From Dryococelus australis (taxonomy: Eukaryota > Arthropoda > Insecta > Phasmatodea > Phasmatidae), in NCBI GenBank assembly GCA_029891345.1, contig CM056994.1, forward strand, positions 140,948,457-141,012,456: DNA of 64,000 bases, written 5' to 3'. The notes under the pieces were generated by a model. It had not been told where the DNA came from, did no database searches, and was given only the letters and a program-made list of their open reading frames with translations. Made by a program: the position numbers and the translations under genes. This document shows, piece after piece, positions 10,794 through 22,604 of the stretch. Position 1 is the stretch's first letter. The number at the start of each line of letters is the position of its first letter.

Positions 10794-13147
10794 AAAGTTA
10801 ATATCAGTAAAGGCGAAGCGGAGTTATAGCCTTGTGGAATGCAGGCTAGCGAAAGGCATTATTATGGTTTATAAGTAGTGAGTACATGGTAAGAGGATTT
10901 GTTTTCATGAAGCTACGAGAAGAGTGCACGACTGGAGTGTCTCCTGCCCTCGATGAGCCATGAAAATTAATTTGTTAACTTCCCAAGATTTTATTTTTGA
11001 AGCCCTGCACCATGTGTCTTCGAGGAAGACTGAGCGAAAAAAAATGTAAACACTAATTATCGCCGTGCCAGATATGACACCTATGGAGAGAAGTGATGTG
11101 CTGGACACAGAATCTATGCCTACTGCCTAGTTACCAGGGATCCTAAACAGTGAGAAAGCTGGTCTAAGCGGCCTGGAAGACACATTAGGCTACCTCAACA
11201 CGTAAATTTCAGAGTAGACACACTACCTCACGCTGGAACGCCGCTCGATCTGATGTATCTGAATAGAAATGTACAGATTGATCGAAGGGCCTTTTGAGGG
11301 CAAACAAAGCATCTGTGTTCATAGGATCAACGGATAAACACTCTAGTACTAGAATGTAATACCATGGTTTATTCGGTGTTGCTGCTGGCTGATTATATTC
11401 CAGATTGGTAAAGAAGTCTTCTCAGATATCCAGAGAATATAATAGCGGTGAGTTGTCGTGCTAATAATATTTTCTTCTGCTTTATTTGGGCCTCTGGAAT
11501 TCTTGAAAGTTGTGATGTTTGTACATAGTAGAATAAGTTTGTTATTAAGTTATGTCTTATGTCATCTGCTCTTCGTTGTTTTGTTAATTTTGTTCCTGTA
11601 TGGGTTTGGCAACGTAAGATAACGTTATTACAAGTAAAACGCCTATAGTTTTAAAGCGTAGCTTCCTATTGGTTAAATTTTTGTATGTTCTTCGTGTATG
11701 TATTCTGCTTCTAGCGTTGTGTATACTGTGATATGCTGCCTACGTATTATATAGGTAAGTTAACTCTCTAAGTGATGGTCATGTAAATACCCTAATAAAC
11801 ATGACAGTGATATGTAAACAATGTACGAGTGAGTGAGTAAGTGTCGCTCGTGAGCTGTTTATCACCAAAAAGGTATGGTGCTGCGAGTATAGACACTTGG
11901 TGTAAGCTACGAACACGCACTTTACCGCACATGCCAGTAAACAAAAACACGCATACATAAACACACATTTTCGCTGGAGACTGGCGAGCCTCGACAGCGG
12001 CGATCTATAGAGCGGCGATCTACAGAGGGGCGAGTAATACGATGTGTTGTCCCACGAGTTACAGAACTGTTTGTACAGGTGTTGTGGCTGTACAGTATCC
12101 AGTGCATCGCCGAACCACGAGGCGAGTTCTTCAGTGATATGACGCACCTGCCTACCTGGATGTGCTCAGCTACACTCTAGACTGTTTGGCGCTGTTTTGC
12201 GAGCGTGGGAATGAAGTTCGGGTTCCGTTGGCCGTTTGGTGAGGACACACGAACTGCTCTGCAAAATCGAAACTAGTTATAAATATACTAGTTAGAAATA
12301 GACGGTAACAAAAAATGAGGTAAAAGTTAAAAGATGGTTTGCAAGCATACAGCCTGAAAGAACTTGTGTTTTATGTCGTGACTTTCCAACGATGAAAGAT
12401 TCCTTACCCAATGCATTACTATTTTAATATTATACCATGTTGTTAATTTTAATTTTTCTGCTTCTTATTCTGAGTGAATGATAAATGCGATTTTGAGCCC
12501 TACTGCAAACAGACTATTGAACAAACATTTTTTTTAGTAAGTCAATATTAAATTAACATTTTTTTTTACTACTTGAATATGAACACATGGGCAAACACAT
12601 TCGGAATGTTTAGATCCATTGTTTGGTTGTTATGTCCAGACGTCTTATTAGGAGAGATTTCTGTTCAGGAGGTGTTATCTGAAACACAACATTTTTCACT
12701 ATCGGCACCTATTTTTCGTAATTAATGCTTGTTTCACACATGGGGCACTGTCATGCATACGACTTGTAATTTTACGTATGTTTAATTTTTCGTAATTTTT
12801 ATTATTTTATTATTTTAAATTTTTTATATGGATATGATATTTATACTTAGCTGTAAGAAAGGCAAGAGTTAATATTCAATTGAATTAGATAGCTAGATTT
12901 TCTTTTGTTTGTTTATTTTAATTAATAACTTATATTTTTGCAATTTTTGGTCTCACCTTTATTGTAAATGTTTCAGGGAATTTCTTTGTATTTTTTTATT
13001 AACTTCTACGAGACCCGTAACTCTATGGAACAAGGATTTAGGCCGTTTGGAATGTGTCATTTTCGATTGTTAGTCAGGAAGTCGTGCGATTGGCTAACAG
13101 GTTCAAATCCTGTACTCCGATTGTCTAGAACTCAGCGTAGGGTTAGG
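10794..13147 (+). other. Long non-coding 3' region of element A
   Basis: About 2.35 kb between the end of integrase and the 3' LTR. I see no env-like ORF: no signal peptide, fusion-peptide-like stretch or glycoprotein pattern. A short tandem pair (AGCGGCGATCTATAG and AGCGGCGATCTACAG) lies at about 11998-12027. It could be a long 3' UTR, a deleted env, or a nested unknown insertion. Confidence 0.5.
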
Positions 13148-13486
13148 CTGCGAGGGCCGTTTGAAAGTTCTTTCTCTCTGCCACCAACCTTCAACTGTAC
13201 TATACGTAAAGCTAGGACGCTCAGCGTACAGTAGGACATAGCGGAGAAAATTTAGATTAGAAGTTAGGGAGTTTTAGTTACTACAGCTTCCCACAGTTTC
13301 TAATTTCTGTTTTGCATCGAGTTTAGAGAGTAAGCAGTCCACATATTTTTATTTCAGCAGTTGTTCAGGTGTTAAGGTGAGACCTGTAACGTCCATGAGC
13401 CGTGAGCCACGTATATTAGCAATGCACCCAGATCTGCTTTTTTCTACCTCCGTTTCTTCTACAAGATACTTTTCCCTGCCTTCGCC
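13148..13486 (+). repeat. 3' LTR of element A
   Basis: A direct copy of the 5' LTR from AGGGCCGTTTGAAAG to CGTTTCTTCTACAAG. It carries an extra block of about 28 bp (GTTAAGGTGAGACCTGTAAC and flanking bases, about 13370-13398) that is missing from the 5' copy. The right end is approximate. Only a poor purine-rich tract (GTAGGGTTAGG) precedes it. Confidence 0.85.
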
Positions 13487-14330
13487 TTCTACTTGGTATT
13501 TAATTACGAGAAATATTTTCCATCAAGTTTTTAAATTTTTTCGCCTCAGACTTTGCTACGTTACGCCTTTGGCATAGAACATTCTACAGGACGCCGTGTG
13601 TTCAAGCACCGATATTAGCTCTGTAAACTTTAACCATAATTTTACCTGAGCTGAGAGAGAAGTAAAGTGTTTTATCTTTTTAAGACAGTCAAGTCACATT
13701 TCTCTAATTAAATTCAATACATCATTTTTTTCAGAGGACTATATCTATTTAAAATGTTAAGGCAGACTGTTAAATATGTGTCACGTAAGGGTATTTAAAT
13801 AATGACCGTTACACATGACCACTTTGTAACTGCAGCTTTGTTTGAAAACTATTTTTTTCCCTTTGCTCATTGTCATCAACGGATTTTTGATTATTTGTAT
13901 TATTTTTCCAGCTAAAAACAAACGGATATTTTGAGAATGAAATTTTTTTGATAATTTTTGAATAAATAATTTTTGGCTGTATTTGACACGTCTGATGCCT
14001 TTTCTGAATACGGACGTTTTGCCGTATACCTCATCTACATGTTTCCAGTTGAAAATTAATAAACAAGTGAATTTGATATGTGTGTAGTTATGGACAATAT
14101 GTTTCAAAGCTGGTGTGGCAAATAATTGTTTGCCTGCAACAAGGGTGGTGTTGTCAAATGTGAGTTTCTACGCATCTTACATACTGGGTCCTGAACAGAG
14201 TATAGCCGATATATATTTCTGTGGAATAGTATACATTTCTTTTTACTCATTAACTGAATCATATATATATTGGCAACATCAAACACAATTTAATATTTTG
14301 TTATGTAGTGCATAACATAGAATTCTTACT
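13487..14330. other. AT-rich intergenic stretch, nothing assigned
   Basis: Short ORFs on both strands (13781-14107 minus, 14115-14315 plus) are Lys/Ile/Phe-rich and carry no family motif. No RNA gene or repeat boundary seen. Confidence 0.45.
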
Positions 14331-15900
14331 ATCACAACGTGGAGGCCTTTGTATGGTCTTTGTGGACGAATTGTTGAGACAAACTAGAGGTATTGTGGGT
14401 GATATGGTAGGTAGGTATAAGCAGTGTATGTTGGTATGACAAATAGAATGGGTGTTAGTTTATGGCCTGGCTTAGCTGGATACTTGCTTGGTACACTTGA
14501 GTTATAATAGATATTGTACTTTTTGTATTGGGTGTATGACTGTATTGAATTTTTCTTTGATTTTAGGAGATGGCGTTTTGAGTGTTCTGGTATGACTTGG
14601 GTTACATAATGTATGTTTGGTTGGTGGTTGGTATGATGGTATAATGTCTAGTTTATATTTCGCTACTGTCGACAAGTAGCGCAGAGTGTATGAGCAGTAA
14701 GTATATACTTTTTGTATTTCAGGGAGGACTGAATGGTTGATGTAGCTTTGAGTTATAGGAACGAAATATGAGTATACTTCGTCTGGTGTTAGTAGAGCAG
14801 ATGGTATGCATGAGTAACAGGGGCTGTTATGACTTTGAGATATGTGTAAATGTCGATGTTATATGGTCTGAAATGTATTGTATTGTACAGGGCTTTAAAG
14901 TCCCCTGGTTTTAGGCTTCAAATCTTAGCAGGGAATGGCTTACAAACTAACGTATAACCTAACTTAAATAAACAACCATACCTTACCTGGGATTTGATCC
15001 CAGAGCCTCCCGCACCCCAGATCAGCGGCGCACCAACCGACTGCGCCACGGGTAGTCGGCGTGCTCAAATGGTAGTCAATATATTTGACTATAATGATTG
15101 ATCACTAAGTATGATGTATGATAGTTAATATGGTATGTAATGTTAATAGCATGTCTGAGTTATGTTGGGGTTAGAGTGAATGGTATGGTTTGGGCTGTAT
15201 GTTTTGATTGGTATGTTTATCTGCTGTGGTAGTTCATTGATATATTCAGATTATATAGTATTTTGGTAAGCTGTGTGTTATGGATTTTTAGGTCACATAG
15301 CTTAGGCAAGATTATGTATTGGTGAAAGTTATTATATCTGTTTTCGGTACTCAGAACCATTGTGTTATCGATATGCTTACTAAGTATGCTGGAGATATAT
15401 TACCTGGTAGGTTTTTGTAAGAGCATATATATTGTTATGGGTAGCTGACATAATTAACTGGTCTATTGGTTGATACACTGTTTTATATCACTGTTTGCTA
15501 TGCTGGAGTGTTGTCACCCATATACTATGGTTGGTGTGGTTAATATATGGTGTGGGTGGAATGAAAATGAGTAGTTGTTATGTTGCATATACAATGTAAT
15601 ATGTGTGGTATGACTGAAGTATGTTGGGTTATGGTTGGAATAATACCCAGTACTTCTGCTCAGTAGGGTTACTCATATTATGTTTCGTACGTCAGAGGAG
15701 TTGTGGTCATAAATTTTTTGGTCTGCATGGTTAGTATAATCAGGTGGTTGTTTTTATGGGTGTTATGTTATTTGGCTGGTGTCTGAAGGTAATTGACATA
15801 CATGATGTAGTTATGATTTTTGGTATATTTTTTCTAAATTTTAGGGATTTTTCTTTGTTTTTGCAGTATTTAAAGTTGCGTAGGTCACGGTAGGGGCTGA
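14330..15900 (+). repeat. T/G-skewed, C-poor low-complexity block
   Basis: The plus strand is strongly enriched in T and G, with recurring short phrases such as TTGGTATG, GGTATGGT and TGTATGTTGG, while C is scarce. No fixed period is evident, so it looks like a decayed minisatellite or a heavily strand-asymmetric sequence rather than a coding region. A separate tRNA-like insert interrupts it at 14985-15060. Confidence 0.55.
14935..15065 (-). repeat. tRNA-like SINE head
   Basis: On the minus strand from about 15056 the sequence reads GACTACCCGTGGCGCAGTCG, with an A-box-like GTGGCGCAGTCGGTTGG. It then has a T-arm, CTGGG-ATCAAAT-CCCAG (B-box), at about 14990. Spacing and boxes fit a tRNA-derived SINE head of a type different from that at 1320. 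It stands out as a GC-rich island inside the T/G-skewed block. Confidence 0.55.
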
Positions 15901-16069
15901 TGTTCAGGAGGGTTGTATGAGTGTGAGGTTATTGAGATTTTATGTATATTTTTTAAACTTTTTTTGTGATTGTTATATATTTTTAGGATATTTTATATTT
16001 TTTTATAATTTTTTAAATAATATTTTGTTGAATTTTTCTGAATTTTTTTCATTATGTTTGGATTTCAAG

Positions 16070-16480
16070 AACGAAGGTCGCCCGGGTCAAGGTCATAGGT
16101 CAATGGTCCTGAGTCCTGAACCCCTCTAACCTGGCTCCAAGTACACCTGAGTTAAGGTGCCTTTCCACTGACTCCTGTTCGTCAAACATGGCGTTACTCC
16201 TGACGTCCCGGGTGGGATGCCTGCAGGATAGCAGGTTGTGGAAAAGTCTTATTTGCTGTGTGTCGGGCGTGTGCAGGAGGATCCGTCTATATGCTCTCCT
16301 CCAGGTAGCTGTGCGTGTACATGAAAGATGCCGACGGAGAAACCCTTGTTTCGGTGGGAATAGACTCACTGTGGAAATAGCACCCTACAGTGTTGGTTGT
16401 TTTGCAAGACGGCCCGGGCCTTCCCCATAATGGTACGTCGGGCAATGGGATACGATATCTGAATGCCATTGCTGAAGACT
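16070..16480. repeat. GC-richer repeat fragment of unknown type
   Basis: The left edge has the phrase GGTCAAGGTCATAGGTCAAT, which recalls the TIR subrepeats of the Polinton family. The remainder (about 16135-16480) is GC-richer and open in several overlapping frames on both strands (16100-16369 minus, 16188-16430 plus). None of these frames shows a domain, so the ORFs probably reflect composition. Confidence 0.35.
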
Positions 16481-16947
16481 TCTCTCGTCACTTTCTGGCT
16501 CCCAAATTTTTTTATTAAATATGACAAAACGATTTTCCCTTATTGCTCTTGTTTTCCAAACAAACGAATTCGGAGGATAATGCGAAATATTGTATACTAC
16601 AAGAAATTAACACTGTAAGTTACTCATTTTCCACAATAGCTTCATAAACTACCCCATAGTTAACTTAAACATCCTTTAGGCCCTTTCATATGATCAAAGT
16701 TCACTTCAAATATTCATCAAAATTATTAATTTATTTTTATTGATTACTTTATGAAGTTACTTAGACGTCATAAACACGGCCATTTTGTTTTTCCAGTGAT
16801 TAAATGACTCGAATTCCTCCAATGTTTTTATTTAATAATATGTTATATGTTTTCTTGAATCAAATTTTTCAGCTAGCACTCTGAATCAATTTAACAGTTT
16901 AAATGTAAAATGTTGTGCCATAATGCAGTATTTAATAAGCATTTAAG

Positions 16948-17189
16948 TATAGGTTGTTCAAGGCAAAGTGAGCACTTTTTAAGGCCCTGCAAAATTTTTA
17001 TTCTTAGTCAATTTCTGTCTTTCCGCCACTTCTTAATATAAACATTGCCATGTGACTAATAAGCAGAGTGTATATATTTCACCTCCCTCGAAAATTAATG
17101 CCCGAGGCTGCAATAGAATACATTTATTAAGAGTTAATGCCTGTTGGGAGGGCCTTAAAAAGTGTTCACTTTATCGTGAATAGCCTATA
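16948..17189. mobile_element. 242-bp MITE with ~40-bp terminal inverted repeats
   Basis: The left end (TATAGGTTGTTCAAGG then AAAGTGAGCACTTTTTAAGG) is the reverse complement, with few mismatches, of the right end. Read outside-in, the right end is TATAGGCTATTCACGATAAA followed by GTGAACACTTTTTAAGG. TA lies at both outer edges, as expected for Tc1/mariner-type non-autonomous elements. No coding capacity. A relative lies at 48171-48586. Confidence 0.8.
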
Positions 17190-19088
17190 ACTAAGGTATT
17201 TGCATACATTTATTACATACACAGTTAATATATAATTTTAAAAAAAATGTATCGATTTCAACATTTTATTTTCGTGTAGTGCATGTTTGGTAGTAGTTAA
17301 AAAAATCTTAACATATACGCATATTCAACTGAAATATATTTTGAAAAAAAAAGTGTAAGTTTTCATTATAATATTTATTTAATACTACTGCACTTGTGAA
17401 AAGTTTTTCAGTTTTCTGAAGTATTAAATTAAATTAAAATAGATTAAATGAACTGAATGAGTATTCAATAATTAGAATTCAACTTAATTAATTTAATAAA
17501 ACACTTTGTAGTGTTAGTTGGCAATTAGTGTGTTACTAAGAAAAATTGTTTTCTTCGATTTTTTTAATAAATTTATACACAAACCGCCTTAGAAATATAC
17601 AGATTTCTAGGCTTTCGTTAAACAGACTAGAGTTAATAAATATAATTTTACTTAAACACGTTTGATGACATCAGTTGTCATCAGCGAGGTAATATTGTAA
17701 ATAATTTGAAGTTACCTGCATGTTGGTACACGCTTTGGAATTATATAGACAAAAGTTTGTTCTCCTAAAATAACCTTAGGCAGAAATAGTAATGTTGTAC
17801 TTATACGGATTATTTGTGTGGATGTACTTTCGCAAAGCGTATATTGAGTGTTACAAACTCACTTGATTGTCAAAGTTGGAGCTTCATATTTCATAGAGCT
17901 ACCGAGTTGTAACTAAGCAACGGTAAATCACCTTAGGCAGCGTGCATGTACATAGGATATATTTTGGAGTTTTAATTTGTCGGCACATTTTAGTCAATTA
18001 TGTCAAGTTTCAACTACTTAAATAACATAGCCTGCTGAAATTCCAGCAGATACTTCCACCTCCTGATCCATGTAGACTGACTAGGATACAAGCCTGCACT
18101 GCAGTATCTGCTCGGCTGGGAGACACGCACAATGAAACGCCCCCTGTGCGATTCTCAGGTAGAAACCCTCCTCCATCACGAGCATGAGCGGGCCATCGCG
18201 ACGAAGTGGCGGGCGTAGTCTGAACTGCAGTGGAAAAGGCCTGATCGTGAGAAGGCGGACGTCGTATCGGGGGACCCACTAGTATGTGGCGTCCCCTTGT
18301 TCGTGTAGCCACGCACCAGTGGAAACCTTGTTTTAGAGAAAATTATTCAAATCAGCACTTGTGGGGACTTTTTACATTTTTTTGTCATTTTGGCAAATGT
18401 CTCTTTTTATAGTGGAAAAACGGTAAATTCTAAGGGGGATTTTTTTGGTTTAAAACGTGTGATTTTGAGAGTAAAATAAGCAATATCCGAAGAAATATTT
18501 AGATAAAAAAAATATTTTGTGGGAAAAAGGGTCTAATGCCCAAATCCGGAATCCCGAATCCTAAATCCTGCCAAATACATACACATTGTCCTACTACTTA
18601 CACCTATAATCTGGTGATTCTGCTTCATTACTGATCTATGAGTTGTTAAATTAGTTTACGGGCTGTAATCCTATCGGGACAGTTAAAGTTTATAAAAATC
18701 TGACTACAGTTTGTTCTCTTCCTGATTGTAGATCGGAATAGTCGCATGCTATTATGATTCTGAAAGTGAAAACGTTTTTTTTTTTTTTCATGGAAGGTGC
18801 AGTTTCAGTTGTTAAATAACGTATAGTGCCATTTAATTTACGAGGTTGCAAATTAATATCCACTCTTCAAACGGAAATAACAAAAATGATAGACTGATTT
18901 TATTTCAAGCGATAAAATCAAAATGGGATGCATGCGAATATTAATTCCTATGTGAAATGTTATAAATGCCCGCTGTCAGCCACAATAAATCGTCTGCAAG
19001 ATTGTAGATAAGAACGTCAAATAGTAGTTATGTGTTCCATGTAAGTGAATTAACAGGCGATCACAATCACATCCCTAGTAGGATTTAG
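17190..19088. other. Intergenic stretch, nothing assigned
   Basis: Mostly AT-rich. A GC-richer patch at about 18050-18320 yields a 100-codon minus-strand ORF (18010-18312) rich in Arg, Pro and Ser without a recognisable domain. It may be a fragment of an unknown repeat. No other feature can be supported. Confidence 0.4.
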
Positions 19089-19089
19089 T

Positions 19090-20050
19090 ATGTTCTGGGC
19101 CAAGGGCGTGGGACGTCGGAGCTGGAGCCGGCCTACCTCCATAGTGTAATGCCACCAGACCTCCATTCTTTCACTTTTCCCTCAACATTTCCTTTTTTCC
19201 CAAAATTGACTAAAAAACCTTAAATCTGCCCCTTTTTTCCCTAACAATTTCCTTTTTTTTTTCTTAAAAAATTTCCCGTTTTTCCCTCAAAAACACAGGA
19301 GCACAAAGGCTAAAAATCCGGGCATGTGAAATAGGGTGCACCTGAAATCAAATTTTCCGTCGATTTAAGAAAATATGTGGGCAGCTTTAGTACCAAAAGA
19401 GCACTGGCAGCCATATTCGCTTTTATAGGCATAGGTATATAGGACCAGAGTTACACCTAACCATCAGCTATCTTGGTTGGCAATCATCTTGCATCCAAAT
19501 TGTATGTAACTGGCTTTTAACCTTGACCCATAACCTTTGACTTTAAAAATCCGAAAAATTGAAGAAAAAATAAAAAATCCCAAAAAAATATTAATAAAAA
19601 TTATTAAGAACTTATTATTAAATTTTTTTCAAACGACAACAAATGTATTAATAATTTATTAAAGAACAACAAACTTTTAACAACTAAAAAATTGATTAAA
19701 AAATTATAAAAATTATTCTTTAATGCAATATCTCGAATTCTCCCCACCTCCCTTCACTTAATAAAATAGTCGGCTGATCTCCACCCCATCGCCCAAACCC
19801 AGTCAGTCATTTAGGTAGGCGACTACCTTCATGGAAGGCGACCAATATCTTGGTATGTAACAGCGCTCTTGGTATATATCACTTGTCTGCCATCTTGGAA
19901 ACCAACGCCTGTTAGCAATTGAACTTTCACCCGTGACCCACGACTCCTGATGCCTGAACTTAACCTTGACCCTATGACCTTCAATGACATTTAAAAAAAC
20001 ACGAGAAAAATACATAAAAGTCAGCAAAGAATAATACATTACAAACTACC
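19090..20050 (+). repeat. Polinton left TIR, outer part
   Basis: This pairs with the reverse complement of about 47170-48165. Landmarks shared in the same order are the terminal GGCGTGGGNCGTCGGAG phrase, CATCAGCTATCTTGGTTGGC (about 19461), CTGCCATCTTGGAA (about 19890) and TTAGCAATTGAACTTT. It contains subrepeats with TGACCTTGA-type phrases. Similarity to the right TIR is interrupted at about 20050 by the foldback element. Confidence 0.85.
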
Positions 20051-20299
20051 ACTGTCATAATAGCTGCAGACTGCCTCGATCTTTTCCCTCCTCGGTCCAA
20101 GTCTGTTGCAACTAACATGCTTAGAATGTATTACAATATTAACCAACTCTCATTTGTGTACATTTTATTTCAAAAAATACCTATGTTACCATAACATTGA
20201 TTATGCACATACAGTGGTAGACCATTAAATCTAATATCTAAATAATAACTTTATGATTTGACACATCATTTGATTTTTACTATTATTCTCCCTTTCAGT

Positions 20300-21145
20300 A
20301 TCGGCTTGTAGTGACAGATCTGAAAACTAAGACCATCATATTTCTGATATCAGGGAAAATAGACATGCTAGGACAAAGTACATCGGCACTAGCGAGAAAT
20401 AAAACACTTCGGTTTTTCCTTTTAAAACATATATATTTTCATGTACGTACATCAAACTACAGACATAAGTACAGAATCTCTATAGTATCCATACATTCAT
20501 GTACAGTATTTCCAGCAATAAGCTCAATTTCTTGTACTGAATATAAACTGCTTATACGGACGTCAAGAACGTCTACGCCATCAAGCATCAAACCAGAACT
20601 CTTTCCCATATATTTTTTTCAAGATAAAATTTTTCTTTCAAAGCTTCTACATCCCTTGAAATCCTATTAATATTGTACAATTCTTGATTGGCAGTCTTGA
20701 ATGCTGGTCGGTTGATTCCTTCATCAAGAGGTTGAGGCTTTTCATATGTACACTACAACCAAACATTATACTTTAAGGTACCTTCATCGACTTCCTCAGT
20801 TAATTGATTGTTTATCTTTTACTTAACGTATCCTAGCTATGTATGTATGTCTTTTGTGACCCGTAAATATATTTCCAATCACAGAATCCTTTAAAATGTC
20901 CTTGAATGTTGAATTTTTTTTTAGGTAGAATTAGTGTTACGAATAGCTTGTCGGGGCGTTTATTAGCTGCAGGAACTCTGCCTTTACAGTTGTTGATATA
21001 TATATTCAGCTCATCACCTTGTTTGAACAGACGTTTGCACTTAACACATTGTTGCATAACACAGGAAGAACAAGTTGTTCTTCTGTGCTTCCTCAAGCCA
21101 TAGCGGTAGGCAAATATCTTGTCACAGTAGCAGAAATGATGCCTT
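20300..21145 (-). pseudogene. Zinc-finger / SGW-type protein remnant, left foldback arm
   Basis: Reading on the minus strand from about 21145, the sequence shows HHFCYCDKIFAYRYGLRKHR followed by TTC, a C2HC-like zinc finger. It continues open to 20833 with a Cys-rich second stretch (CVMQQCVKCKRLF) and then a Lys-rich region. After stops, the counterpart of the right-arm SGW segment lies at about 20650-20560. It mirrors the plus-strand copy at 22605-23373. I do not know its function; ZnF-plus-SGW proteins are, as I recall, common in large arthropod DNA transposons. The plus-strand ORF 20311-20670 is its shadow. Confidence 0.5.
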
Positions 21146-21440
21146 TATGAAGTCGTCAATGCAGAAGCTATCTATGACCCACCCGAAAAGGTCGATAGCA
21201 CTGTCGACATCATGTCTGAATTCGTCGATAGCTGCACTGCTGTATGTGAACCATCCGAAGAAGTCGCTGGCATGGTTGGCCCGATGACTGAAGGAGTCGA
21301 TGGCACTGCCAAAGCTACTATTAGCTCACTAGTACCCAAAGACAGCACAGATGCAGAATAATACTTAGATGCAAAGTTGCAGAAACTAGCCGAGGTGATC
21401 CATTACACGGGAGCTGCGGTCTAACTAGGACTCTAAGATG
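21140..21440 (+). other. Repetitive Glu/Val/Gly/Ala-rich segment, left arm
   Basis: A plus-strand frame reads variants of PEEVAGMVGPMTEGVDGTA followed, after a stop, by YLDAKLQKLAEVI. The inverted copy at 22410-22660 (minus frame 22428-22610) reads EEIYGTAGTTPEELYGTA and ends similarly, and 56850-56960 repeats it. The opposite strand leads in frame into the zinc finger, so the coding strand is uncertain. It could be low-complexity DNA with periodic GTCGATGGCACTGCC units. Confidence 0.4.
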
Positions 21441-21654
21441 ATATCCCTACTGTTCCTATACTTATAAGAAAGGCCTATGGCATCATATTTACCTTGACCC
21501 AATTGTATTGCACCATCAATACATTGTGCTAAACCCGACCAGCTATTCACCGACCAGCTAACCTTCGAGTTGTCATATGATTGAAGCTAGCCAATCACAG
21601 CCAAACATTGAGACATCACATACGAAAGTTACTGTCTGGGCCCTATGAGACCAA

Positions 21655-22165
21655 CCTTTACAAAGAAACCTCCCACACTGATGCATGTCTACACACACAT
21701 ACACATCAACACACACTCAAAGACATCTACACATTCAACCAAATACAATTACACACACCCGAACCCACCTACATATACATGCAAACACACCTACAGATAC
21801 ACGCAAACACAATTATACACAAACACCAACCCAAGGGGTGCAAAATTTTCAAATGTTCTGGCTGTCTCCGAAATCACTCCACCTCCCCCTCTACTACCAC
21901 GAACCACCAGGAACATAACCACCCCCACCACCACTACTACCAACATTACTACCACCCCCATCCACCACCACTCCCAACCAAAACCAAAAACAACAATATT
22001 AACACCACCGCCCATAATGATTCCAAAATAACTCCAGAATACCTCGTCTCCACCTCCAAATCCACATTCACCTCAATCCTCCCCACCAATCTTCCTTCTC
22101 TTCTACTTCCTCTTCCTCCACCTACTCCTCATCCTCCACCACCTCCTCCACCTCCTCAGGACCTA
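21655..22165. repeat. Foldback loop: CA-rich and CCACC-rich low complexity
   Basis: The plus strand is almost free of G: first ACACAYACA-type microsatellite-like sequence (21660-21830), then runs of CCACCACCAC/CTCCTCCACC (21880-22160). This opens a long frame (21581-22186) of Thr/His/Pro-rich sequence that I regard as spurious. Similar CA-rich DNA occupies 55683-55945, next to the same flanking motif. Confidence 0.7.
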
Positions 22166-22604
22166 GAGACTCACTCCCGCATGTGATGTCTCAGTGCTTA
22201 CACATGATTGGCCAGCTTCAATCACATGAGAACTCGGTGATTAGTTGGTCGGTGTTGGCACAATATATCAATGGTGCAATATAATTGGCTCAATGTCAAT
22301 ACGACATCATAGGGTTTGCTTACGAGTATACAAGCAGTAAGGATGTCAGGCGAGAGGCATAATTTGACAGCAGCTTCTGTGAAAGATGTATCATCTCGGC
22401 TAGATTCTGAAACTTTGCATCTAAGTCTTATTCTGCATATGCGATTTCATCGGGTACTCCAGAGCTAATGGTGGATACGGCAGTGCCATATAATTCTTCG
22501 GGAGTGGTACCAGCAGTGCCATAGATTTCTTCAGGCATCGCACCGACAGCACCAGCGACATCTTCGCATGGGGCACCAACAGCAGTGCAGCCATCGACGA
22601 CTTC

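Larger units (their letters stand above)
5369..13486 (+). mobile_element. Ty3/Gypsy LTR retrotransposon A (decayed)
   Basis: Two direct LTRs, starting near 5369 and 13148, flank an 8-kb body. On the plus strand, in order, it carries gag, protease, reverse transcriptase, RNase H and integrase, which is the Ty3/Gypsy order. Every domain is split by stops or frameshifts. The LTRs differ by many substitutions plus an indel of about 28 bp, so the insertion is old. Both LTRs begin near TG followed by GGGCCGTTTGAAAG. I could not fix the 3' LTR end or a target-site duplication. A 2.35-kb non-coding stretch separates the end of pol from the 3' LTR. Confidence 0.9.

Noticed and set aside
11779..12147. 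122-codon minus-strand ORF as an env gene of element A
   Set aside because: Wrong strand for the element and contains a small tandem repeat (YRSPLYRSPLSR). No envelope features.
13085..13120. Good T-arm/B-box (ACAGG-TTCAAAT-CCTGT) suggesting a tRNA
   Set aside because: No matching acceptor, D or anticodon arms could be folded upstream, so only an isolated T-arm-like hairpin remains, just before the 3' LTR of element A.
21581..22186. 201-codon plus-strand ORF, the second longest in the window
   Set aside because: It is a translation of CA- and CCACC-rich low-complexity DNA in the foldback loop (Thr/His/Pro repeats), open in all three plus frames. No domain and no coding constraint visible.
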